NCBI GenBank assembly: GCA_949152475.1
Contig: OX424567.1
Coordinates: forward strand, 16,207,402-16,271,401
Source: Terebella lapidaria
Lineage: Eukaryota > Annelida > Polychaeta > Terebellida > Terebellidae
Length of the DNA stretch: 64,000 nucleotides
Reading direction: 5' to 3'
The notes under the pieces were generated by a model, which ran no database searches, was not told the origin of the DNA, and saw only the letters and a list, made by a program, of their open reading frames with translations. A program made the position numbers and the translations under genes. The stretch's first letter is position 1; every line of letters starts with the position of its first letter. Shown here piece by piece: positions 11,290 to 23,149 of this stretch.

Positions 11290-12400
11290 TTGTCATGGTT
11301 TTTCGTCCGTCGTCCGTCCGGATCTGTATTTTTTTGACATGATGAATTTCCTCATAAATTTGTCAGAACATACCTTGGGTCAGTATCTAAAGACGTTTTT
11401 AAATTTTTGGTATTGTATCGTTTTTGTCGATTTGGCTGTCATTTTTGACAAAAATTGCCAATTTTGGACTCTAGTGGCCATTTTCTCAAAAACTATCCGA
11501 TCAGTTTTGAGATTTTTGTTTCAAAACATTTCTCTCATGTACCACTAAGACTAGTATAATTTTCATTGCCCTTGAATCGCCAGTCTGCGCGTGGCGGCCA
11601 TTTTGATTTTTTGACGGGTTGACGACAAAGCATTTTTTTGTCCCAAATCAAATCACTATTCGATTTGAGCCATTTCCAGCAAAAAAAAAAAAAAATAGAC
11701 AAAAATGGACCCAATTTTTCCTTCATAATGGGAGCTGTGCGGAGTAAATTCATAGAAGACACATTCTATTGGTGGTAACAGATTGATACTTACATTCAAA
11801 TGGGGTTTGAGTGGTGACCTTGAATATGACCTTGAATGACCTTGGAAGGTCAAAAAAAATTTTGTCGAAAAAACGATGATTTCTGTGTTTGGTGGACATT
11901 TTCTCAAAATCTAATCAGACAGTTTTCTTAAAAATCATGCATAAGATTCTCTTTATGTACCTTTGTGACGTTGCCCTTGGATCGCCGGTCTGCGATTGGC
12001 GGCCAATTTGATTCTTTGACGGGTTGGAGAAAAACAAATTTTCGTCCCAGATCGAGCCACTATTCGTTTCGAGTCATTTCCAGCAAAAAAAAAATTGGCC
12101 ATTGAAAAATTCTGGGACAGAAATTTTCACCCATTTTTTCCTTCATAATGGGAGTTGTGCGGAGTATACTCATGGAACACTTCAAGGTAAAGCCTAAGTA
12201 TTGTCCCATTCAAATATGAAATGATCTATTGCAGTTTGAGTAGTGACCTTGAATTTGACCTTCAATGACCTTGGAAGGTCAAAACGATGATTTTTGTCTT
12301 TGGTGGCCATTTTCTCAAAATCTATTCAGACAGATTTCATTGAAATCATGCATAAGATTCTCTATATGTACCTTTGTGATGTGTATGAGTTTGTTGCATT
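11290..12400 (+). repeat. Dispersed/tandem repeat with TGACCT half-site clusters
   Basis: A unit of roughly 400 bp is present at least twice. The second copy starts near 11,967 and matches the first starting near 11,567, through the stretches reading GCCCTTG, GGCGGCCA, TTTGACGGGTTG, CATTTCCAGCAAAAA and CCTTCATAATGGGAG. Each ends with a cluster of TGACCTTGA words (11,815-11,853 and 12,244-12,282). Related sequence lies at 30,480-31,045. There is no coding capacity. Confidence 0.75.
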
Positions 12401-13360
12401 GAATATTGTTGCCTTTGACAGTCCGTGAATATATGTCATTAACAAAAAAAAACCTTTAAAGATGTAACTTGATTTCTTCCTATTATAGTCCATACAGAAA
12501 ATGTGTTTACGGCAACAATTACGATAATGAATTGACAATAGAGTTTCAGATCAGCGTAACAATTTATATTTTGGAAAATCAATAATCTTTGCAATACTCA
12601 TGATCTGTCGGTAAGCTACAGCACCCTTGGTGCTATGTTTCATGATGATAGGAGCCCTGGACACCACGTAGGTGGGTGGGTGGTAGGAGTACATTGACCT
12701 ATTCGGTATGGAACTGACCTCGTTGGCAATTCACAGCTACTCTGATTTGTCCAACTCGTTTACACCGTTTCTCGATGATATTACTGCGACATCAAATAAC
12801 ATCGTGCTATAACTTGGCATATTTCACCTGAGAGTCAAACGGCCATTTTCTACAAAGTTCCTCTTATCGCAATAATTAAAAAAAATAACTGGCAGTCTTT
12901 TATTTTGCTGTTACGTTGGGAATGGAATGACCTCAACTTACCTCCCTTCCGATTACGGTCTGAGAAAGAGCTACAGGAATTTGAATCAGGGCGTTTTGAC
13001 ATTGTCTTCAAAGAAAGACGAGATATTCCTTGCAAATTTAGGCGATGGTGACCCCAATTCTCAGTAGTATAAGACCTTTGGACATATCTTTTGCAGGGGA
13101 CATTTCATTGTAGGCGAAAATCAACGTACAAATGTCACTGTGTCACTTATTTCCCCGTTAGTTATGTCACTTAGACTATGTTCGCTAGAAATTATGTTTG
13201 GACGGGCCTCAAATACATTGTACATGTTTTTAGATACACATGTGGCCACATTTACAGTGAAGGAATCGTCAGTAACCTTATACTTGTGTGTACAACTTTG
13301 GGGAAACTGGATGTGTCACCAGAAGGGAAACAATCAGGTATGAAGCTACATTAGGGACAT
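12401..13360. other. Non-coding stretch, no gene seen
   Basis: Only a short repeat fragment near 12,805-12,840 (shared with 1,265-1,305) is noted. The short open frames carry no recognisable domain. Confidence 0.35.
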
Positions 13361-13363
13361 TCG

Positions 13364-13795
13364 CCTTCGTGTCTTTTCGCCTTCAGGGTGTTATCGCCCT
13401 CGCCTTCGCGTAATTTCGCCTTCGCCTTCTCGTAATTCCGCCTTCGCCCACTTTCGTCTTCGACTTCTCGTAATTTCGCCTTCGTCTTTGCGTATTTTCG
13501 CCTTCGTCTTCGTGGCGTTTTCCGTCTTCCCTTCGCTTAATTTCGCCCTCGCCTTGTCGTAATATTGCCTTCGCCATCGCCTTCGTCCACTCTCGCCTTC
13601 GCCTTCTTGTGATTTCGCCTTCGTCTTCTTGGTGTTTTCGCCCTCGCCTTCGTCCACTCGCCTTGGACTTCTTGTAATTTCGCCTTCGACTTCGCGTATT
13701 CTCGCCTTCGTCTTCTCCTTCGCCCAGTTCGAAATTGGACGAAGGCGAAATTACAAGAAGGCGAAAGCGAAATTACAAGAAGGCGAAGGCGAAAT
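13364..13795. repeat. TTCGCC-derived low-complexity minisatellite with strand switch
   Basis: From 13,364 to about 13,730 the plus strand is built of variants of CGCCTTCG and TAATTTCGCCTTCG. From about 13,738 to 13,795 the same words appear in reverse complement (GAAGGCGAAATTACAAG). The array therefore contains an internal inversion and can fold back on itself. The long charged open frames across it are artefacts of a repeat lacking stop codons. Confidence 0.85.
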
Positions 13796-14115
13796 CATTA
13801 GGTTCTTCATATTCATACTGTTATATGTGGTAGTTCAGTAACATCATCTCGTTAGCAATTTGACCTGTGATTGGCTATATGTTTGTTTAGGATCTCTAAA
13901 TTCTTTTAGTTTTTTATTGAGCAATTCCGGCACAGTGTACAGCAGGAAAAAGCTTCATTTTACACACAGTGTGCCCCTAATGACGACAGTGTGCCTTTTG
14001 ATTGAAATGTTGGATCAGGCTTCGCTACAATTTCCGAAGTGTTTGATTATAGGTTTTATCAATATCATCAAAATCTTGGTGATATCGGTGAAATATTGAG
14101 TAGTACATCTCCATT

Positions 14116-14207
14116 GTACGACGGCGTATTAGGGCCATGTTGTAAAACAAAAACATGGAGCTTAAGTGTTTTTGACATACAGCATGGCCCTAATTACGCT
14201 TTCGTAC
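14116..14207. repeat. Small hairpin MITE-like element
   Basis: The left end (GTACGACGGCGTATTAGGGC) and the reverse complement of the right end are near-identical for about 40 bp, giving a hairpin of about 92 bp. This is the layout of a very short MITE or a solo palindromic repeat. Confidence 0.6.
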
Positions 14208-16396
14208 CACTGAGGTTTCAACAAATTGACCGGCCCCTATAAAACCGGGGATAACAACATGTCTCGTGATTAGCTGTGTGAGAATAGGGCTGCAGAACAA
14301 AACATAATACGATCATTGACCGTTACAGTTTATCGGTATACCGCGATTATAGGAATTACGTGATAGCGTAATGTTACAGTGTTTACGATATATATAGAGA
14401 TTATATAATAGCGTAACATAACAGTATATACTATTATCATGTGATTATTCATAATTTACCATTAACTAGTTATGTATATCAATTTATTTGGATGTACAAG
14501 AACGATCATAGATTACCATGGACAAGTTTCTCGAAACAAAGATATCATTTTCATGGTAGCAGTCTGAATATTTTTATTTGTTGCTAATGTTAACTCCAGA
14601 TTATCCCGAATCTCTGATACATTTGAAAGAACTGACTTATTATAAGTAACAAAATATAAAATTTTACACCTGCCAAAGAAACAATGATTTCGATAATAGC
14701 AATCCGTTCGTGTCTTTGCATCCGTTCGATCACAAACTTTCTGCACGGAGGATATCCTTCAAACCCGAATATGAAGTACATATTTTAGTTCGCTTCTGCA
14801 TATTTTGTAATAACTAACCTCTATGTGCGTGGAATTGTCTACTTTGCACTTTTATGCTTTATTTACATCTGCATGTGAAGGATACAATTCCTATATTTAC
14901 ACAGGAACGCCAGTTCAGATGATTGAATGGTCGTATTCATAATATTTGATATGTGTATGTCCCATTCAGTTAGTATGTTCAATATAGGTTTAAAATAATA
15001 TTGTCTCCATCTGTAGTCTGTCTCTTCAACTGTAGCGAATACGAGTTAATATAATTAATGCATGCATTGTCAATTTTACCAGAAATCCAACTAACTAGAT
15101 AAGTATTATGTTTACGTGCCTGTGCACGTAAAAGTGTTTGCTACTTGCTGTTTTTCCGCAGTTTGTAGTGACTAATAAGCCCTGTGAGGCTGAGAGTACC
15201 GTGTTTGTATCTTGTATGATGTCACTTGTCTTGCATGTATTCTGGTCACTCTAATAAACGATCTATATCAATCACAATGCTAAAGTGAATTTACCGGTAA
15301 ATAAATATTACATGTCATAGATAAACATGATAAACAAACTTGATCCAGTCTCTCAAAATTATGGCTTTTTACCTCATGGGAACATTCAGATCATGAAATA
15401 ACTCCTTGATCGACATGTTACCCAATAGCATCCAAAGCTTTGCTATTACAATTCAACTAAAAATCCAGTTGACCAGTTATGTAGTTTATCCTTATATGCA
15501 TGTACATGTTTGCTGTTCAATTTGATTGTATAATTGACATAATGCCAGAGTAAATTCATGGAAATATTGTGTTTGTTTTACATGGATGTACGAGGGTTTG
15601 CGTTAAATCAGTTTATTGAAACAATCGCAATTCACTTGATAATAATTGTCTGAATAATCGCACATTATGCTTGTAAAATCTCGATGTTAACCGAACACAA
15701 ATTTACATGTGGCGTAATAATGGACTTTTGCTAGTTCAAATTTGTTTTACCATCATCGAAGTTTGCGAGTTAAAAAGAAAATATATCAGTATTGAATGTA
15801 AATTACTTGGAATAAACATGATCTACAATAGTGAGAGTGTGTTCTGATTATATCGCAACAGACAAGAACATTAGATACTGTCGATATTGTAATCACAAAG
15901 AAAGATTGGCTTCATCAATAATTAGAAAACAACGGTCGTGATGTCAATCATCTATTGATGTCAAAGCACCCTTACCTTTTGCACCCACTCAATTCACAAG
16001 CAGCATGTTTGGAGAAGTCAGTTTTGAACATTGTTTATTTCATTCCGGCACGGACCGCCCCTCCCCCGCCCCCAAAATAAAAAACAAAACAAAAAACCCA
16101 GATTACGCACTTTACCATCTGTATTTGAATGGCAAATTGTGTAACCATTTTGCTGTCGATTGTACACTTTTGGGATTTGCAACAAATAGGATAAGAATAT
16201 AAAACAAGTGTGAATAGAAAATAATGTTTTATTATGAAGAATACTGTATATCTGAAGCATTATTTCACACCAGTACATACTGTTTATGCACTTTCATGCA
16301 AACATAATGACCCCCCCCCCCCCCGTCCCCGAGGGGACGTACACTTCGTATCATCTAAAAGTACTCTTTACTTGGAAATCCTGACTTTCCAAGTTA

Positions 16397-17579
16397 GGCC
16401 ATTCCTGTTCAATTTTCTGTTTCTCGTCCTTTGGAAAATGAAAAGCTAGGAGGGAGGGCGGAAAAAACAAACGAACCCTCAAATAAAACAACATATAAAA
16501 CATTGCAATGAATCTCTCAATATAGACGATGTTGGAGTGTGCATTTGAGCATCTATTGATGTGCCTCAAAGTTATATATTATTCTTAGAATTCTATATGA
16601 ATAAATGAACGAATGATACTTTATTCTCGTAGAGCCTTACGGCTTACGTCCATATGCTGAACACACATGTACAATTTCACAAGTGAACACCATAAACGCT
16701 AAATACATGAATAAATTATGCAACATACATGTATCAAATCAGTACTTGTTATGGACATCCATACCATGGGTCACATACGCCTCCAGATGTTCAACAATAT
16801 ATGATTTTCACTAGACATTATGCATTGGAAATTTTGAATCAGATTCATAATATTACTTATATATTTACTCAAATACATGTCCTATTTCAGAATATAAAGG
16901 GCATACCAACCAAAAGTGAAACTCATCTACAAATTCAGAACTGTTATCTTCAAAAAGTTTACACAAACGCAGCGATCGTTCAGGTTTCGACCATCGGAGA
17001 CGCTCTACAGATAACTTAGTATTCTCACAATGAAATCTTGACACTGCTACAAGGTTCTTCCAATGTATATTAGTAAAACCCGAGGGACATGTGTCTTTTT
17101 GTAGTTTTTCATACCCATTTAATTGAGAATTATCACGCAGTTCTAAACATGCCAGTTCCGTTTTGCCACATTTAGCAGGCGCTGTTTGAATGTACACATA
17201 CTAATAAATTAAAATGATTTGCCAACACTCTGTTGAAGCCACACATCACTAAATCCATGTATATACAGGGAATAATTCACATCAGAAAACCAGTTTTTAT
17301 TTCCATTATCTGAGAAAGTCTTCAAAACACTGTACAGAGAATTTCGTATCCTAACGTTATCATGGCTATCGTCATGGACTGTTTGCAGCCAAAGTTTGAC
17401 AAACCCATCAGATAAAAGTAATTTTCCCAACTCACCAAGGTTGTGGTTAGTGGTGTGATTTCACGATGAACAAGCGTGGCAAATATTCTGAAAACAAATA
17501 CTCTGTTTGTTTTTTCTCAGAATTTCAACAAAAGCTAGGCGCACGGGAACGAGAAACAGAAAATTAAACAGGAATGGCC
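16397..17579. mobile_element. Harbinger-like element with nested LINE fragment, TTA target duplication
   Basis: The termini are inverted repeats of about 33 bp starting GGCCATTCCTGTT, flanked by TTA at 16,394-16,396 and 17,580-17,582. The paralogous position in unit 2 (near 24,258-24,262) has a single TTA and no element, which confirms insertion and the 3-bp duplication. The ends match the 461-bp copy at 10,822-11,282 in inverted orientation. The extra length is accounted for by a LINE fragment at about 16,590-17,440. No Harbinger transposase is encoded. Confidence 0.85.
16590..17440 (-). pseudogene. LINE 3'-end fragment (RT C-terminal zinc-binding region), degenerate
   Basis: On the minus strand, two frames separated by a frameshift near 17,200 read through a region typical of non-LTR retrotransposon C-termini. 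These include a GFSDVW segment, then PERSLRLCKLF and DEFHFWLVCPLY, which is the Cys/His motif found near LINE ends. It is followed by a 3' region ending in AGAATAAAGTATCATTC-like sequence near 16,600. The 5' part of the element is absent. It lies inside the Harbinger-like element and is probably a nested insertion. Confidence 0.65.
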
Positions 17580-17646
17580 TTATTATGATTGTGGCATGTA
17601 GCGTGACAATTCCAGCTCACGTGACTAAACACGCACACGGTCGTTG

Positions 17647-19216
17647 TTACAAACTATAATAAATCATTTGTTCAATTTCAAGGCGTGCATAAAGTGAACA
17701 GCTCTGTAAGAGTTTCGTCATGAAATTGACTGAAGCATCTGCTCTATTCTCTAAAACACCCTCTGCCAAATCTTGGCATTGACTAAGTGAAGACTTCAAT
17801 ATATTTATTGTGTTTTCTTCTATGAATTTAGCTGAACGAACAGTAGTATCATCTTTGGGTGTTTTCGTGGCCAATTTCTCGTGAACCGATATGATGCGCT
17901 TGGCCCAACGAAATTGTTGGAATATGCGCCATTTCGCAATCATATACAAAAAGCTACCCCCAGCAATTCGTTTAGGATCATATTTGACGATTTTAGTCGT
18001 TGATCTTTGGATATCTTCCAATTGGCGACCTAAATCAGAGATATTGACTTTCCACCATTTCAGATTCCCATCATCGACACCAAACCGCTCAAGATACAAT
18101 TTCAGCTCATCAGTTATGACCTGACCATACTGATCACCAGCCTTGCTCGCTTTCTTCGCAATTTCAGGAATTCTTTTAGCTAGAATAGCCGCCTTTTCAG
18201 CAATTATGTTCTTTGAGCAAGACACCATTGCCATTACTAATGCGGGCATCTGTTTCTGGGGTCTGTGGCTAAGAATTTCCTCCATCAACTTTGGAAAATC
18301 CCATCCAGTTCAATGCGACCACTGACTGAGAATATTTTTGAATTTTGGAGACCTGCATCCTCGTGATTCTGATTGACATCTGAACGAATTTGGTGGAGTG
18401 TTTGGTCAGCTGATTTCTTATTGACGTTGCTTTCATTCACAATATCTTGATCGATTTTGGATCTCACAAAATAGAAAGGTTTTTCGAGACGTTCTGCCTC
18501 AGAAGCCAACCAAACATCTTCATCAAACACACGATTACTACAAACGATAATGAAAGCGTCGTAGCTCGAGAAATCTACGTGCTCTAAATATTGGTCTCTT
18601 GGGTATGACAAAGTTCCTACACCCGGTAAGTCCCAGATAAGAACAGAGGGAAGGGATGGATTGGAATACTTAGTACGGTCAGTTGTTGTCTCGGTTACTC
18701 CGACTTTTGCAGAATTGGGATCTTTTGGGCGTAGGTTAAGTATGGTATTTATTAGACTTGATTTCCCAACCCCACTCCGACCAATAACTGCCATGTTGAC
18801 TGGAGTACTCAGGAAGTCCATAATGCTCTCATCGATAACAGCACACAACTGGGATACCCGGCGGTTTTTCGTATGGTCATTCCCCGTCTGCAGACGGTTG
18901 ATGAACTGTCTCCTCTTTTCTGCAGGGTAAGAAAAATATGTTAGACCATCATACTGCCCCAGAATGGAAAAAAAAACATACTAGAACAAACAAAGTATCA
19001 AATCGTCACAGCCTTAGTAAGAATTGGTCTCATTTTCAAGTACTACGACCGCTGGCATTTTCTCAACGAATATATATATTCAATAACCTCCATAATACTA
19101 TTACCACCCGATTCCACACCTGGTTTCGATGTAGCAGTTTCAGCAGTGTCGCTTTCCATCTCCGACTTCACGTCTATCTTGATGTCATCATGACTTTGGC
19201 TAGATCCTGCTGACAT
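17647..19216 (-). pseudogene. IRG-like GTPase, minus-strand copy 1, frameshifted
   Basis: Exon 1 is 19,216-19,105 (acidic N-terminus, ATG at 19,216, donor GTAATAG). Exon 2 is 18,919-17,647. The sequence is nearly identical to copy 2 at 24,396-25,958. It keeps GRSGVGKSS, DLPGVGT and RSKID. Relative to copy 2 it has lost 7 bp near 18,300-18,310, just after the SGRIE segment that ends the GTPase domain. The frame then ends after a few residues at 18,285, while the C-terminal helical region stays open in another frame down to 17,647. The C-terminus also differs from copy 2. As written it would give a GTPase domain lacking the helical region. A sequencing error, or a truncated functional product, cannot be excluded. 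The Harbinger-like insertion lies between its stop and the putative poly(A) signal shared with copy 2. Confidence 0.8.
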
Positions 19217-20026
19217 GGTGGATGGTGTCTGTAGTGTAACGCAGATTTATTACATCCTGGCAACGAATGATGGGTGATGTATACATTGACCAAATTGATC
19301 ACCTATAGCAAGAGAATATTAAGTTTTGATACGAAACCATATATCAAATTGCCAGAGACTCGATATTCCGAGACCAGTTAGCGAGTTGAAAATCAATTTC
19401 ATCAAAGGTACATGATAGACAAGCACATATGTACACGAAACCCGTCTCCGTGAAGAAGGTTAAATGAATGAAGTCTACTTGAGGGCATACACATTCCAGA
19501 CTATGAGAACGCTATAAAAAGATATATACATGTATTATCATGATTATACACCGAATTAAAACCCACTTATTATATATTTTTGTTCAGCATACCGTATCAC
19601 CAGTAATTATGTGTACTATGCTTTCCTATGTGTCCTAAAACGAGCATAGATTACCATGGACAAGTTTCTTGAAACAAAGTTATCATTTCCATGGTAACAG
19701 TCTGAATAATTATATTTGTTGTTAATGTTAATTCCAGATTATCCTGAAGCTCTGATACATTTAAATGAACTGACTTATTGTAAGTAATAAAATATCAAAT
19801 TTTACACCTGTCAAAGAAACAATGATTTCGATATTAACAATCCGTTCGTGTCTTTCCATCCGTTCGAACACACGAAGTTTCTGCACGGAGGGTATCCTTC
19901 AAACCTGAATATGAAGTACACTATAGTTCGCTTCTGCATATTTTGAAATAACTAACCTCTATGACCGTGGAATTATCTACTTTGCACTTTTATGCTTTCT
20001 CTACGTCTGCGTGTGGTGGATACAGT

Positions 20027-21070
20027 TCTTATTGTCGCCTCCATCAGGAGGCGATACTCAAATACGAATAAAACGACCCATGGACAGATGCGTTTGTCCG
20101 GTCCTGCAATAGTACCGCAGTATCTGTTTCAAAAATTTTAGTGTCAACGAGCAGATGGGGGCAATCACTAAAAAAATTTAGTCCAGTTTTGTGAATCGTT
20201 CTCAAATTTTCTTCACGCCTGACAACCGCAAAATATTGCGAGTACTTCGATAGATTTGACCGATTAGACAGCGGCTCCCCTGGAATTCCCCGACTTCGTG
20301 GGGATGGCTCGTTGATATCACCAGTGCTTGAGCACTGTTCCGAAAGATGTCATTTTGAATACGGACGTACTGCTGACCATTCTAATTATGATAATGGTCG
20401 GGGGGAAAAGGTTTGTCAAAAAATATTTGTGCACGTAACTGATCCCTTCTTATCAACCGATGTACCCCCGTATACTTGCGATCATGAAATATTTTGAACA
20501 TGATCGAATGGGCATATAGGCATTTGCATAAAGACCTGAATCTCTTCAAATCTACACAATCTTTATGGAATTATATAGGTATGACAGTCAATTAAAAAAT
20601 GCAAAGGGGACGAGTGGTCAATTGTATCGATATCCTACTCGGAAATGGTTACAGGGTGCACAATGCTATGCGGGAATATATTTCATAGCGATTTTTCCCG
20701 TTCGCTGCAGTTTGACGAAATGTTTCACTGAAAAAATGTTGTTTTACACGTCGAATACTATATGTATAGCTGTGAATAATGGTGCCTAAGCGTACAAGTT
20801 AAGTTCATGTAGCATGTTGAAATTATCTTAACGAGCTATCGTGCATAGGGGTTTCGAATTAATCTGGGTCTGGAAAGGGTCTAGAAATTGTTCCATTTTG
20901 AGTGTGGAAAGTCCCTGATCTTGTTATTCACAGAACAGTGACTATAATTGCAGTAAGTATGTCTACATGAATACAAACTCAAATGAACTTCCCATTCCCC
21001 ACATTGGAATCGAGCTATGCACTGCTAAGAGGGGACACATGTCTTTTACTACATTTCCTGACGCTTACTT
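20027..21070. mobile_element. Unclassified insertion of about 1.04 kb
   Basis: Unit 1 (near 14,907) passes directly from a GGATACAATTCCTA stretch into TATTTACACAGGAACGCC. Unit 2 has about 1.04 kb between the equivalent points. A hairpin (TCGCCTCC, ATCA, GGAGGCGA) sits at the left edge near 20,034-20,053. No terminal inverted repeats, poly(A) tail or coding domain are evident. It could be an insertion here or a deletion in unit 1. Confidence 0.5.
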
Positions 21071-21726
21071 GTATTTACACAGGAACGCCAGTTCAGATGA
21101 TTGCATGATTGTATTCATAATATCTTATATAATATGAGTATGTCGCATGTTCAATATAGTTTTAATATAATATTGCCTTCATCTGTAGTCTGTCTCTTGA
21201 ATTGTAGCGGATACGAGTTATGTAATTAATGCATAAATAGTCCATTTTTAACTCAATTACCTAGATAAGTATTATGTTTACGTGCCTGTACACCTACAAG
21301 TGTTTGCTGCTTTACGGTACACTCGTGACGCATTCTTCCGCATTTTGTAGTGACTTATAAGCCCTGTGAGGCTGGGAGTACCTTGTTTGTATATTGTATG
21401 ATGTCACTTGTCTTGCGTGTATTCTGGTCACTCTAATAAACGATCTATATCATTCACAATGCAAAAGTGAATTTATCGGTAACTAAATATTACATGTCAT
21501 AGATAAACATGATAAACAAACTTGATCCAGTCTCTCAAAATTATGGCTTTTTCACCTCATGGGAACATTCAGATCATGAAATAAATCCTTGATCGACATG
21601 TTACCCAATAGCATCCAAAGCTTTGCTATTACAATTCAACCAAAAATCCAGTTGACCAGTTATGTAGTTTATCCTTATATGCATGTACATGTTTGCTGTT
21701 CAATTTGATTGTACAATTGACATAAT

Positions 21727-22500
21727 CACTGTGGCGATACTGGATGCACTAACGATCGTTAGTGCATCCCGCAATGGCGGACAGTAAACACGGTCAGTTT
21801 GGTTTCTAACCGTATTTTATCAAATGACAGGTCCATTTGTGATAAATGGATACTTCGAAGATAGCTTAGTGTTTTGGTCAAAAACATGCGTAGTTATTTC
21901 AAGCATATCATGCGTTTTTGTTGAGATATGTTGAGGAAAAGAATTAGCGATAAGATTCACCAACGACAAAAGTGAGATTCCCTAACGATATAGGCCTAAT
22001 ACGTGTATATATTGTAATAGGTCCATATCATACACCATTGTGAATTCGTTGATTTGTGCGGCATAAATTAGCGAATGTCACATTAAAAATAAGGAAATCT
22101 GTACTAGAAGATCATATGTTAACGTCAATACATGTCAATTGGTACTTTATTTCACGTTCAACAATTAAATAACGTGGAGTTGAATTAATAATAAAAAAAA
22201 GATCGTGAGGGAATCTTCACATATTCGTCAGGGAATCTTCGATTTTACAACAACAATCGTTAGGGAATCTTTCGGCTTTTTTCAGACGAGTTTTTCATGC
22301 TCAAACGAACAGAAATCGCCATGTATTTGCAACGAACGGTTGTTTCGTGCGCATAAGAATCAGCAGATGTATGTGTGTATCGTGTATGTGTGTATCACAA
22401 TCGTAACTATCGGGTAAAAATGAAGAAAACGAACCGCGAATGGTGTTTGTCATTGCGGGATGCACTAACGATCGTGAGTGCATCCAGTATCACCACAGTG
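21727..22500. mobile_element. 774-bp element with CACTGTGG termini and 5-bp target duplication
   Basis: The inverted ends of about 47 bp begin CACTGTGG(C/T)GATACTGG and contain nested 28-bp palindromes at 21,742-21,769 (perfect) and 22,458-22,485 (one mismatched pair). ATAAT flanks both sides (21,722-21,726 and 22,501-22,505). Unit 1 (near 15,539-15,545) has a single ATAAT and no element, proving an insertion with 5-bp duplication. There is no transposase. A CAC-type heptamer plus 5-bp duplication resembles Transib/RAG-like elements, but the AT-rich target is atypical, so the superfamily is a hypothesis. Three copies of GGGAATCTT occur inside at 22,209, 22,231 and 22,263. Confidence 0.85.
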
Positions 22501-23149
22501 ATAATGCCAGAGTAAATTCATGAAAATATTGTGTTTGTTTTACATGCATGTACAAGGGTTTGCGTTAAATCCGCTATTGTTCTAACTGTATAATTAAACA
22601 ATGATAAAGGAGACGTATTACAATATTGCATTCTATAGAGTGACACATCGTATCAAGTTTACTGGGACAATTGCCAATCACTTGATAATAATTGTCTGAA
22701 TAATCACACATTATGCTTGTGAAATCTCGATGTTAACCGAGCACTAATTTACATGTTTCGTAATAATGGACTTTTGCTGGTTCAAATTTGTTTCACCATC
22801 ATAAAAATTTGCGAGTTAAATAGAAAATATATCAGTATTGAATGTAAATTACTTGGAATAAACATGATCTACAACAGTGAGAGTGTGTTTTGATTATCGC
22901 AACAGATCAGAACAATAGATACTGTCAATATTGGAATCACAAAGAAAAATTGGCTTCATCAATAATTAGAAAACAACGGTCGTAATATCAATCAAGTATT
23001 GATAGCAAAGCACCCTTACCTTTTACACCCACTCAATTCACAAGCAGCATGTTTGGAGAAGTCAGTTTTGAACATTGTTTATTTCATTCCCGCAAGGATC
23101 CCCCACCCATCCCCTTAAGAAAAACAAAACAAAAAAACAGATCACGCCA

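Larger units (their letters stand above)
14500..19625. repeat. Segmental duplication unit 1 (carries IRG minus copy 1)
   Basis: This segment aligns in the same orientation with 19,645-27,915. Matching parts are 14,500-14,910 with 19,645-20,027; 14,905-15,520 with 21,070-21,726; 15,535-16,090 with 22,501-23,150; 16,110-16,396 with 23,980-24,255; and 17,583-19,610 with 24,265-27,905. Gaps in the alignment are explained by insertions in one unit or the other. The stretch 14,500-16,390 itself contains no gene. Confidence 0.85.

Noticed and set aside
13383..13657. Charged minus-strand open frames
   Set aside because: Artefact of the TTCGCC low-complexity repeat; composition is explained by the repeat unit.
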